Of a stretch of DNA of 36,023 bases, positions 16,767 through 23,524 are shown piece after piece (the stretch's first letter is position 1; every line of letters starts with the position of its first letter). Made by a program: the position numbers and the translations under genes. Below the pieces are notes generated by a model. That model searched no databases. It was given only the letters and a program-made list of their open reading frames with translations, and was not told where the DNA came from. The DNA comes from Flavobacteriaceae bacterium UBA2765 (lineage in GTDB: Bacteria; Bacteroidota; Bacteroidia; Flavobacteriales; Flavobacteriaceae). The stretch spans positions 1-36,023 of the forward strand of contig DEIV01000126.1 of the NCBI GenBank assembly GCA_002352665.1, read 5' to 3'.

Positions 16767-17117
16767 CCATTCCACACACATTAGCTTCCCTCCTCACTCC
16801 TATGCTCTTTGAGCTTCGGAGGACAAGTTCGTCATCGCATAAAAAGTGTTTATTCACAAGATTTCTTATTGTTTTTTAAAGGGGTTTATGAATCTAACAT
16901 GAGATTTGGCTATCGCCTAATCTCATGCTTCGATTTCATTAGCATTGTAGAAGAAACTTTTGAGAATATTTGTAGAATGATCGCCTTCCCGCCTTTTGAC
17001 TCATTGACTTCGTCAAATCTTCGATTTCGCTAAAAAGGTCTACTGCAACACTTTGGCTGCCATATCTTCAAAAGGTAAATCATTACCTTTTTCATGCTGT
17101 CCTCTTAACGCTCTGTC
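16767..17117 (+). repeat. Modular dispersed repeat, copy 1 (modules A, B, C, E)
   Basis: Module A is CCATTCCACACACATT (16767-16782). Module B is 16836-16866, including GTGTTTATTCACAAGATTTC. Module C is 16867-16957 and contains the hairpin ATGAGATT-T-GGC-TATC-GCC-T-AATCTCAT (16899-16926). Module E is 17028-17117, with AAAAGGTAA/TTACCTTTT (17070-17091) and TTAACGCTCTGTC at its end. All modules recur later in the same orientation. Open frames across it are not conserved as protein and are not called. Confidence 0.8.
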
Positions 17118-17130
17118 TTATTTTTAACCA

Positions 17131-17146
17131 CCCCGAGACTTCGGGG
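17131..17146. terminator. Terminator-like hairpin after the FAD oxidase gene
   Basis: CCCCGA (17131-17136), loop GACT, TCGGGG (17141-17146), just beyond the 3' end of the leftward oxidase gene. The minus strand lacks a strong T-run after it, so termination strength is uncertain. Confidence 0.45.
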
Positions 17147-17173
17147 TTATGAGGTCAAAACAAATTTAGAATA

Positions 17174-18559
17174 CTACGGTTTAATATTCTGATTTACTCT
17201 AAATAAGTTTTCTGGATCGTAGGTAGCTTTAATTTTGACTAATCTATCGTAATTGTGTTTATAACTGGCTTTAACTCTTTCTTGACCCTCTTCCATCATA
17301 AAATTTGAATAGGCTCCACCTGCGGAATACGGATGCAAAGCCTCATAATAAGATTTACACCAATCAGTTATTTTAGTTGCATTTTTAGGATCTGGATCTA
17401 CTCCTAAATACACACCTGCATATTTGGCATCTCTATACGCCCAAGGGGTGTCTTCTGCTCCAACTCTACTGGCTGCTCCGGTAATAGGATATAAATGCAT
17501 TTGAGAAAGAACTGTTGGTATTGTTGTGCCAAATTTTAAATGTTGTGCTCTTATATTGGCGTTTAATTCATTAAAAAAATCAGCTCGCCAATACCATTGT
17601 AATCCTGTTGGAAAGAAACCATCAAACATAGTTTGTAATGCTGGATATGGCATTTCGCCGACATGTGCAAAAACGGGATTAAGGTCTAATACGGGCTTAA
17701 AAATACGTTCAAATTTATCAGGATTACCAGTATAACACCAAACTATACCACAAAACTTTTTATTATGTAATTCTGCCGGAAATGGTGATTCCTGAATCAC
17801 CATTGTGGTTATAAATCCATTTAAATCTTCTGTAGCCTCTTGAATAAATGTATCATACCAGGCCATTATTTCTTCAACCCTTTCAATTGGCCATAATGTA
17901 GGTCCTCCCATGAGCATTTTAACAGGATGTGCTTGAAATGTAAATGACGTTACGACACCAAAATTTCCACCACCACCACGAATGGCCCAAAATAAGTCGG
18001 TATTATTAGTAGCATTAACAGTAACAAAAGTACCATCTGCTAACACCATTTCGGCTTCTAATAAATTATCTATTGTGAGTCCATATTTTCGTGTTAAATA
18101 ACCAACACCTCCACCAAGTGTTAATCCACCAACACCTGTTGTTGAAATCATTCCTGAAGGCACAGCTAAACCAAATGAATACGTTACTTCATCAACTTCA
18201 TTCCATATATTTCCACCTCCAACTTTTACGGTATTATTTGAGGTATCTACGTTGACAAACTTAATTCCTGATAAATCGATAACCAAACCGTCATTACATA
18301 AGCCTAAACCTGCACCATTATGTCCTCCTCCTCTTATGGCCACCAATAAGTTGTTGTCTCTTCCAAAATTTACGGCAGTCATAACATCGTCAGCATCTAG
18401 ACACATTGCGAATAATCCTGGATGTTTATTTATCATACCATTATACACTTTACGTGTGTCATCATAATTTGAATCTGATGGTAATACTAGATTTCCTTTT
18501 AATTGTGATTTAAAGGTTTTTAGGATATTGGGAGCGATTTGTTTTATGGAGTTTTTCAT
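17174..18559 (-). CDS. FAD-linked oxidoreductase, berberine-bridge-enzyme-like
   Basis: A 461-residue flavoprotein of the FAD_binding_4 (PCMH) plus BBE type. The FAD pyrophosphate-binding region at about residues 70-150 has AIRGGGHNGAGLGLCNDG, with the His used for flavin attachment in many relatives, then GGGNIWNEVDEVTYSFGLAV and STTGVGGLTLGGGVGYLTRK. The C-terminal BBE motif is YSNFMMEEGQERVKASY ... YDPENLFRVNQNI. No signal peptide is seen. Relatives oxidise sugars, alcohols or plant- and fungal-type secondary metabolites, so the substrate cannot be named. It ends a leftward cluster: a methyltransferase-like membrane protein gene is 53 bp upstream, with an AraC-type regulator before that. 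Confidence 0.9.
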   Translation of the reverse strand: MKNSIKQIAPNILKTFKSQLKGNLVLPSDSNYDDTRKVYNGMINKHPGLFAMCLDADDVMTAVNFGRDNNLLVAIRGGGHNGAGLGLCNDGLVIDLSGIKFVNVDTSNNTVKVGGGNIWNEVDEVTYSFGLAVPSGMISTTGVGGLTLGGGVGYLTRKYGLTIDNLLEAEMVLADGTFVTVNATNNTDLFWAIRGGGGNFGVVTSFTFQAHPVKMLMGGPTLWPIERVEEIMAWYDTFIQEATEDLNGFITTMVIQESPFPAELHNKKFCGIVWCYTGNPDKFERIFKPVLDLNPVFAHVGEMPYPALQTMFDGFFPTGLQWYWRADFFNELNANIRAQHLKFGTTIPTVLSQMHLYPITGAASRVGAEDTPWAYRDAKYAGVYLGVDPDPKNATKITDWCKSYYEALHPYSAGGAYSNFMMEEGQERVKASYKHNYDRLVKIKATYDPENLFRVNQNIKP

Positions 18560-18612
18560 TTTTAATGCTATTAAATTTATTATTAAAATCTATTACTTTA
18601 GGAATATTCTTT

Positions 18613-19350
18613 CTATTTCGTACTTTTCGTAAAGGGAATGATCATTGGTACTTTTTGTTGGTATTCTTCATAATCATCACCATGTTTTTTGCGTAAATCC
18701 TTTTCTTCTAAATACTTTACAGCTATTAAAATGTATACTGTTGTAATAACTGCAAAAAGCATATGACCTACTGTCATTAAAGGTGTTGCCCAAAATGCAA
18801 TGATAAACCCAAGCATTAAAGGATGTCTTACAATTTTGTATAAAAAATTGGTTTGAAATTTTGGCGATTGCGAAGTTCTATTTTTAAAGTTGTCAAAAAT
18901 TTGTGTTAAGCCAAATAATTCAAAATGACTGATCATAAAAGTAGAAAGCAAAACGATAAGCCAGCCAAGAGCTGCCACTCCTTTAATTATCCATACAAAT
19001 AGGCTGTTATCAATTTCCCAAACCACCGAATTAATAGGTTGCCATTTCCAAAATATTAATAGCAATGCTAAACTTGTAAGTAAAATATAAGTACTTCGTT
19101 CAGCAGGTTTTCCTATAATTTTTATCCACCATATTTTAAATGCTGGTCTAGCCATTACGCTATGTTGAATGGCAAAGATGCTTAACAATATAAGATTTAT
19201 AATAATTGCTGAAAATCCTATGGTTTCAGTTTCTGAGTTAATGGTTTTTGGCACTAGAAAATCACTTACAAATCCGATAGCATAAAGAAATGAAATTAAG
19301 AAAATTAGGTACGCAATAAACCCGTAAACAAGAATGATAAACTTTTTCAT
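18613..19350 (-). CDS. NnrU/isoprenylcysteine-methyltransferase-like membrane protein, possible methanethiol S-methyltransferase
   Basis: A 245-residue membrane protein with about six hydrophobic segments. The C-terminal half has FLYKIVRHPLMLGFIIAFWA and KYLEEKDLRKKHGDDYEEYQ, the SAM-binding signature shared by isoprenylcysteine methyltransferases and NnrU-like proteins. The N-terminal half has FAIQHSVMARPAFKIWW and PAERSTYILLTSLALLLIFW, which closely recall MddA, the enzyme that methylates methanethiol to dimethyl sulfide. The frame opens at 19380, but the ATG at 19350 follows an A-rich leader and begins MKKFIILVYGF, so it is preferred. It is probably co-transcribed with the FAD oxidase 53 bp downstream. 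The MddA activity is a family-level guess. Confidence 0.7.
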   Translation of the reverse strand: MKKFIILVYGFIAYLIFLISFLYAIGFVSDFLVPKTINSETETIGFSAIIINLILLSIFAIQHSVMARPAFKIWWIKIIGKPAERSTYILLTSLALLLIFWKWQPINSVVWEIDNSLFVWIIKGVAALGWLIVLLSTFMISHFELFGLTQIFDNFKNRTSQSPKFQTNFLYKIVRHPLMLGFIIAFWATPLMTVGHMLFAVITTVYILIAVKYLEEKDLRKKHGDDYEEYQQKVPMIIPFTKSTK

Positions 19351-19484
19351 TTTAGTTGGTTTTAAATTAATTTTAATCAAAAGTAGTATAGAACGGGATT
19401 CTAAAAATCAACGTTTAGACCAAATAATTGTAATTTTAGACCAAATAAATTATTGAAGCAACTTTCTGTATTTCAGTATCTTAT

Positions 19485-20576
19485 TTAACTATTATGAAGA
19501 TTTGATGGTGAAATTCCATATTTTTTATGGAAACATTTAGAAAAATACGAAGGGCTACTAAACCCTGTTTGATAGGCAATTTCAGAAATATTACAATGTT
19601 GTTTTTCCAATATTTCCAACGCTTTATTTAAACGATATTCTCTCAAAAACATATTAGGAGATTTGCCAACTAAATTCATCATTGTTCTGTATAATTTGGA
19701 TTTACTGTATCCTAAATTTTCTTCAAAATCGGTAACATTTGTTGTGGCGTTTGACCATATTTTTTCAGTATAATCCATTAAACGGGTCATAAAATCTTCT
19801 TCCGTACTATTTAAAACACGAACCGACTTATTTTCTGAGATTGGAATATTCTTATTTTCTCCTTCGTAGAGGTTTTTAACTTCTGTAGTGATAAATAAAT
19901 TTCTTTGGGCAATTTCACTCAAATAATTAGAGGTTTTAATAGTATCTTCAAAAAGGCCGTCCTTTTCTGTAACTGGAATTCCAGCACTAATTCCTATTTT
20001 AAACTCTAAATCTGGAGTTATAACACAATTGTGTAATTCTTGAATTTTAATTCCACAATTAATAGCATCTGTAACAACTTCAAAAGACATCAAAAAGGAA
20101 TTTGCTTCTTGCTTTACTAATCTTCCATTATTATTAGATGTTAAAGTGTTTATAGATGTTGTATAACCTCTAATAGCAGCTTTTAAAGTGTTTTTTTCAG
20201 AAACTCGAAGTGTTTTATTTTTTATTTTAACGACCATAATGGTTCTAAAAGCTGGATCGTTAATAATGTTCAATTTTGTATTTTTTGATTTTTTAGGATC
20301 TTCTATACGACCTAAAAAAGATTCTACGATAGTATCATTCACTTCAATAATGCGTTGTGGCACAGCACCATGCGAATTTTGATGTAAATCAATTACAGAC
20401 TGTCTATCTGGAGCATCAATTAAACAAAAGGCTGTTTGTCTTATTTCATCACACCAATAAGTTAATCCACGACAATTATATTTGTGTTCAATATCTAAAT
20501 CAGCTTGATGCATTTCTGCAACATGTTTGGGAGAAACACCTTCAGGAAGGTCATGGAAATCCATAAATATTGGCAT
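19485..20576 (-). CDS. DUF4242 - degenerate nucleotide cyclase - AraC fusion regulator
   Basis: A 363-residue protein with three parts. Residues 1-90 match DUF4242, the SCO4226-like nickel-binding fold (MPIFMDFHDLPEGVSPKHVA, CRGLTYWCDE, AFCLIDAPDRQSV, HGAVPQRIIEV). Residues about 108-235 have the outline of a class III adenylate/guanylate cyclase domain (GRLVKQEANSFLMSF, AINCGIKIQELH, FKIGISAGIPV), but the metal-binding Asp positions are absent: the usual GDG is EAN and the first strand reads MVVKIKN. Residues about 262-363 are an AraC-type double helix-turn-helix (LREYRLNKALEILE, ISEIAYQTGFSSPSYFSKCF). It probably senses a small ligand or metal and controls the methyltransferase-oxidase pair 134 bp downstream on the same strand. 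Confidence 0.85.
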   Translation of the reverse strand: MPIFMDFHDLPEGVSPKHVAEMHQADLDIEHKYNCRGLTYWCDEIRQTAFCLIDAPDRQSVIDLHQNSHGAVPQRIIEVNDTIVESFLGRIEDPKKSKNTKLNIINDPAFRTIMVVKIKNKTLRVSEKNTLKAAIRGYTTSINTLTSNNNGRLVKQEANSFLMSFEVVTDAINCGIKIQELHNCVITPDLEFKIGISAGIPVTEKDGLFEDTIKTSNYLSEIAQRNLFITTEVKNLYEGENKNIPISENKSVRVLNSTEEDFMTRLMDYTEKIWSNATTNVTDFEENLGYSKSKLYRTMMNLVGKSPNMFLREYRLNKALEILEKQHCNISEIAYQTGFSSPSYFSKCFHKKYGISPSNLHNS

Positions 20577-20660
20577 AGACTTGATTTTTAATTGAAATAT
20601 ACAGTATTTTTTTAATATATAAATTTAAAACTATAATATCATTCTTGTGTTTAGATATAT

Positions 20661-20750
20661 TTGTTTTTTAAAGGAGTTTATGAATCTAATATGAGATTTG
20701 GCTATCGCCTAATCTCATGCTTCGATTTCATTGGCATTGTAGAAGAAAAA
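20661..20750 (+). repeat. Modular dispersed repeat, copy 2 (module C only)
   Basis: Module C of the modular repeat, including the conserved hairpin ATGAGATT...AATCTCAT (20690-20717), lies between the AraC-type gene and the ParE toxin gene. It differs from copy 1 at a few positions. Modules A, B, D and E are absent here. The rest of the 203-bp gap (20577-20779) is AT-rich without a gene. Confidence 0.8.
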
Positions 20751-20779
20751 TTTAAGAAGAAAAAATATTAAAAAATAGT

Positions 20780-21085
20780 CTATTTAATGTGTTTCAAAAA
20801 ATTCATTCTTCCTCCCAGCACTCTTACAATAAAAATTCCAGATTCTGTTGGGTAGTAAAAAATCATATGCGAAATATATCTATATCTAAATAACATTTTC
20901 TTACTAGTAGAAAGATATCTTTTACCATGATTAGGGTTTTGACTTAAGAATTCTAGCTCTTTGCTTAATCCAATTGCGCACTTTTTAGATTGTTCAAGTC
21001 CAAATTTTTCAATTGTATATAAGGCAATGCTTTTTATATCTTCTTTTGAACGTACACTTAATATGTACTTATTTTTTTTGCTCAT
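20780..21085 (-). CDS. parE: ParE/RelE-family toxin
   Basis: A 101-residue toxin of the ParE branch of the RelE/ParE fold (VRSKEDIKSIALYTIEKFG, LSKELEFLSQNPNHGKRY, SHMIFYYPTESGIFIVRVLG near the C-terminus). ParE toxins inhibit DNA gyrase; RelE-type relatives cleave mRNA. The gyrase assignment rests on the ParD-like partner. It overlaps the upstream antitoxin gene by 17 bp, the usual coupled arrangement. Length is normal and no damage is seen. It is bounded by repeat copies 2 and 3. Confidence 0.88.
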   Translation of the reverse strand: MSKKNKYILSVRSKEDIKSIALYTIEKFGLEQSKKCAIGLSKELEFLSQNPNHGKRYLSTSKKMLFRYRYISHMIFYYPTESGIFIVRVLGGRMNFLKHIK

Positions 21086-21320
21086 ATTCTTTTATCGCTT
21101 CCTCCCATATACTAGAGATTGTCGCATCTGACGGTCCACTTTCTATACCATCAATTAAAGCTTCTTGTAAATCAACTATATGTTTTCTACTTTCTTGGTC
21201 TTTACGTATAACATCTCTTATATATTCACTATCGTTAGTGTAAAACCCTTGTTCTATTAAGCTTTTTATAAAAGTATCTTGCTGTTCTGTAAATGTTATT
21301 GATTTTCTTATAACTCCCAT
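21069..21320 (-). CDS. parD: ParD-family antitoxin
   Basis: An 83-residue antitoxin with an N-terminal ribbon-helix-helix DNA-binding region (about 1-45: VIRKSITFTEQQDTFIKSLI, then YTNDSEYIRDVIRKDQESR) and an acidic C-terminal tail (IESGPSDATISSIWEEAIKE) that would wrap the ParE toxin. The frame reaches a TTG at 21329, but the ATG at 21320 begins MGVIRKSITF and is preferred. The gene comes first and the toxin overlaps its end, so the complex can repress its own promoter. A TAAATTTG element on the minus strand ends six bases before this ATG, suggesting a very short or absent 5' UTR. Confidence 0.88.
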   Translation of the reverse strand: MGVIRKSITFTEQQDTFIKSLIEQGFYTNDSEYIRDVIRKDQESRKHIVDLQEALIDGIESGPSDATISSIWEEAIKEYEQKK

Positions 21321-21392
21321 TTGAACCAAATTTAATATTATTGGTGCAATTTATGTGAAACTTGCAAATATTCCAAATATAAATACATTTAG

Positions 21393-21630
21393 TCCACTTC
21401 ACACACATTCCACTGCCCTCCCCAGAGTGCTGATGTCGTTTCGTAAAAAGCGTGTTTATTCACAAGATTTCTATTGTTTTTTAAAGGAGTTCATGAATCT
21501 AACATGAGATTTGGCTATCGCCTAATCTCATGCATCGATTTCATTAACATTGCAAAGAAAATTTTGAGTAAAACTTTGCAGAAAAGTCGATATGCTAGGT
21601 GCCATCTGGCTTCCCGAGTACTCGGGACTA
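21393..21630 (+). repeat. Modular dispersed repeat, copy 3 (modules A, B, C, D)
   Basis: Module A at 21393-21409 (TCCACTTCACACACATT); module B at about 21442-21472; module C at 21473-21559 with the same hairpin as copies 1 and 2. Module D at 21560-21630 includes GAGTAAAACTTTGCAGAAAA and the perfect 16-bp palindrome TCCCGAGTACTCGGGA (21612-21627). Same orientation as the other copies. The open frames 21474-21656 and 21515-21703 are products of the repeat and are not called as genes. Confidence 0.8.
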
Positions 21631-21884
21631 AATTAGTCCAGTGGACTAATTCTTGATGCTTCGCCCTGCTTTCACCAAATATTGAAACTGAATAAAATTT
21701 CAATATTCATGAGCTCTTATTTATAAAATAAGAATGAGTGCGAATAAGGCAAAAAAATCCCGAGTACTCGGGACGGTACATTATAATTCAATTTAATTTA
21801 TAATCAGACCTTATGCCTGACCGCCTTTGGCGGTTAAAATTGCCAAAGTTATCACAATTAACTGATAATACTTATAAGGTAATA

Positions 21885-21911
21885 TTGTTATTAAAAAAAC
21901 AATTATCTTTG
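21885..21911 (+). promoter_or_regulatory. Promoter abutting the DUF433 start codon
   Basis: TTG at 21885-21887 and TATCTTTG at 21904-21911, with a 16-bp spacer, fit the Bacteroidota promoter pattern. The ATG follows after four bases, so the transcript may begin at or next to the start codon (leaderless). A perfect CTTATAAG palindrome at 21871-21878 just upstream could be an operator. Confidence 0.55.
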
Positions 21912-21915
21912 TATT

Positions 21916-22140
21916 ATGATACAATTAAATAAATACATAGAGATCAATAAAGAGAAGAGGTTTGGGAAGCCTATAATTAAAGGTACTAGAATCTCAGTTT
22001 ATGATGTATTATCATGGTTATCAAATGGAATGACTCGTAAAGAAATCATAAAGGACTATCCTGAGTTAACAAATAATCAAATAAATGCTTGCTTGTTTTT
22101 TGCTGCAAAAAGAGAACAAACCCATTTATATGCATCATAA
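21916..22140 (+). CDS. DUF433 putative antitoxin
   Basis: A 74-residue protein matching DUF433 (INKEKRFGKPIIKGTRISVY, DVLSWLSNGMTRKEIIKDYP, LTNNQINACLFFAA). DUF433 proteins have a winged-helix-like DNA-binding region and commonly precede a PIN-like DUF5615 gene in pairs proposed to be toxin-antitoxin systems. The PIN-like gene starts five bases after this stop. The pair lies between repeat copies 3 and 4 as a self-contained unit with its own promoter. DNA binding and antitoxin function are inferred from the family and arrangement. Confidence 0.85.
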   Translation: MIQLNKYIEINKEKRFGKPIIKGTRISVYDVLSWLSNGMTRKEIIKDYPELTNNQINACLFFAAKREQTHLYAS

Positions 22141-22145
22141 AATTT

Positions 22146-22481
22146 ATGATGAAACTACTCTTAGACCAAAATATTTCCTATCGTTTAATAAACAGAATTA
22201 TTGATGTATTTTCTGATTCAAAACAAGTTAGAGAATTAGGACTTGAAAATGCAACAGATTCAGAAATATTTGAATATGCAAAAGACAATCACTTTACGAT
22301 AGTAACTTTTGATTCTGATTTTTGTGAACTATCTGTTTTAAAAGGTTTTCCACCTAAAATAATTTGGATTAGAACTGGAAATACTACAACAAAAAACTTA
22401 GAGGTTTTACTTAAGGGCAAACACAAAATAATTGAACAATTTTTTAAGGAAAATTTTGCTTGTCTTGAAATAACAGAATAA
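22146..22481 (+). CDS. DUF5615 PIN-like putative toxin nuclease
   Basis: A 111-residue protein with the PIN-like order MKLLLDQNISYRLINRIIDV (first acidic residue in LLDQN), ATDSEIFEYAKDNHFTIVTF and DSDF (acidic cluster), then PPKIIWIRTGNTTT. PIN-fold proteins are metal-dependent RNases; DUF5615 members are predicted toxins partnered with DUF433. The frame is open from 22089, but the ATG at 22146 (or the next at 22149) just after the DUF433 stop begins the conserved LLLDQN and is preferred. No damage is visible. Confidence 0.85.
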   Translation: MMKLLLDQNISYRLINRIIDVFSDSKQVRELGLENATDSEIFEYAKDNHFTIVTFDSDFCELSVLKGFPPKIIWIRTGNTTTKNLEVLLKGKHKIIEQFFKENFACLEITE

Positions 22482-22485
22482 TTAA

Positions 22486-22664
22486 CCACTCCACACACAT
22501 TCTAGAAAATATTTTGAGTAAAACTTTACAGAAAAGTTGATATGCTAGGCTCCAGCTGGCTTCCCGAGTACTCGGGACTAAAAAGGTCTACTGCTACACT
22601 TCGGCTGGCACATCTTCAAAAGGTAAATCATTACCTTTTTCATTCTGTCCTCTTAACGCTCTGT
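22486..22664 (+). repeat. Modular dispersed repeat, copy 4 (modules A, D, E)
   Basis: Module A at 22486-22501 begins right after the PIN-like gene (CCACTCCACACACATT). Module D at about 22509-22580 includes TCCCGAGTACTCGGGA (22562-22577). Module E at about 22579-22664 includes the AAAAGGTAA/TTACCTTTT hairpin and ends TTAACGCTCTGTC. Modules B and C are absent. The order of modules is kept relative to copies 1 and 3, which suggests loss or recombination between copies. Confidence 0.8.
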
Positions 22665-22695
22665 CCTACTATTACACAAGCATTACATACTACAA

Positions 22696-23136
22696 CTATA
22701 GCTTCGCCAATACCAATAAATCAGCTTTTCCTTGACCTGAATTACGTCTGCTATAGTTAAAAATAATCTTTTTAATTATGCGTTTATAACCTATAAGATT
22801 TAAAGTCCTACTTGTCTCCCCCTTTTTAAAACGATGTGTTATAATTTGACTTTCTGAGGTATCATCTTCATATATTATGTATATGTTCCTAATATATATA
22901 GGTGCCTTTGATACTTTAAATTTTAAACGACCAAAGGTCTCTGTTACTTCAATAACGTTCAATTCATCATAATCAACATCGGAACTAACAGTTTGTGTAC
23001 CCAATTTAACCCACCCTCCAAGGTCAGCACATTCATCAATAGGTGTTTTCTTACTTAAAAAGGAGGATGAAACCATAAAAAAAAGTAGAATCCCCAATAG
23101 ACTTAGGGTCATTTTATAATTATTCATAATAGGCAT
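22696..23136 (-). CDS. Small exported protein, DUF2541-like
   Basis: A 146-residue protein with an N-terminal hydrophobic segment (about residues 9-28, MTLSLLGILLFFMVSSSFLS) that serves as a signal peptide or anchor. The remainder, beginning GGWVKLGTQTVSSDVDYDEL and continuing GRLKFKVSKAPIYIRNIYII, GETSRTLNLIGYKRIIKKII and FNYSRRNSGQGKADLLVLAK, resembles DUF2541-type beta-sandwich proteins of unknown role. An alternative start is the ATG at 23127 (MNNYKMTLSL). It stands alone, leftward, between repeat copy 4 and the pst region. Function unknown; the family match is tentative. Confidence 0.65.
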   Translation of the reverse strand: MPIMNNYKMTLSLLGILLFFMVSSSFLSKKTPIDECADLGGWVKLGTQTVSSDVDYDELNVIEVTETFGRLKFKVSKAPIYIRNIYIIYEDDTSESQIITHRFKKGETSRTLNLIGYKRIIKKIIFNYSRRNSGQGKADLLVLAKL

Positions 23137-23229
23137 TTTAGGTTGATAATGCTATTAATAAACAACGGTTTTGTGTCTTAAATATTGTTTATCAATGGTT
23201 TAGAATATGAGTGGGTCAAATAGTAAAAT

Positions 23230-23326
23230 GTCATTCATAACATAATGAGGAACGTCCCGATAGCTATAAGGAGAAGTGAAGAATCTCGAGTAATTTCAAT
23301 TGAGATTCCTCCTACGTCGGAATGAC
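23230..23326. repeat. GTCATTC...GAATGAC dispersed palindromic repeat, copy upstream of pstS
   Basis: A 97-bp element bounded by GTCATTC (23230-23236) and GAATGAC (23320-23326). It contains GATAGCTAT, GAGAAGTGAAGAATCTC and a complementary GAGATTCCTC. A closely related element lies just after pstS. Such elements are common non-coding repeats in Flavobacteriia and fold into long hairpins. Confidence 0.8.
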
Positions 23327-23421
23327 AGAGTATTGATAATCAAATATTTATCAGTTTATAAGTGCTTTAGTTACGTCGAACTCACATTAACTAGGAAATA
23401 ACCCTCCTGAAGTCACCCCTT

Positions 23422-23499
23422 TTAACACAATAATAACCTTCTCATAGCAATTTCTTCATTTTAAATTAACCTTCTAGTAATATTAGAGACGGTAATTTG
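23422..23499 (+). promoter_or_regulatory. Six-unit 11-bp Pho-box-like array and promoter of pstS
   Basis: Units start at 23422 (TTAACA), 23433 (ATAACC), 23444 (ATAGCA), 23455 (TTCATT), 23466 (TTAACC) and 23477 (GTAATA), in exact 11-bp steps. The promoter-like GTAATTTG is at 23492-23499, 15 bp after the start of the last unit, the same offset as in front of the lipoprotein gene. The match to PhoB/PhoP-type geometry before pstS, a classical phosphate-starvation gene, gives the best anchor for reading these arrays as Pho boxes. Confidence 0.78.
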
Positions 23500-23524
23500 T
23501 AATGCAAAAACTAATTATACACAA

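Larger units (their letters stand above)
21330..21915. other. Intergenic stretch occupied by repeat copy 3 and palindromes
   Basis: No gene is supported in this 586-bp stretch. It contains repeat copy 3 (21393-21630) and a second TCCCGAGTACTCGGGA palindrome at 21758-21773. It also contains CCGCC-TTT-GGCGG (about 21820-21832) inside a segment related to one at 15317-15348, and the promoter of the DUF433 gene at its right end. Confidence 0.6.

Noticed and set aside
16809..17033. Open frame with MRFGYRLISCFDFISI
   Set aside because: It lies across modules B, C and neighbouring sequence; similar frames at 20661 and 21474 diverge or stop after the repeat, so it is a by-product of the repeat.
17028..17117. 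Module E minus strand as a conserved coding fragment (ALRGQHEKGNDLPFED and similar)
   Set aside because: Between copies 1 and 4 the five base changes seen in this frame all alter the residue or create a stop, so there is no sign of selection on protein.
21474..21703. Open frames on both strands across repeat copy 3
   Set aside because: Same reason: they follow the non-coding repeat and show no family or start signals.
16767..22664. Classical integron attC sites
   Set aside because: The repeats separate cassette-like units, but clear RYYYAAC and GTTRRRY end pairs were not found, genes point in both directions, and no integron integrase is in the window. Kept as an unexplained modular repeat.
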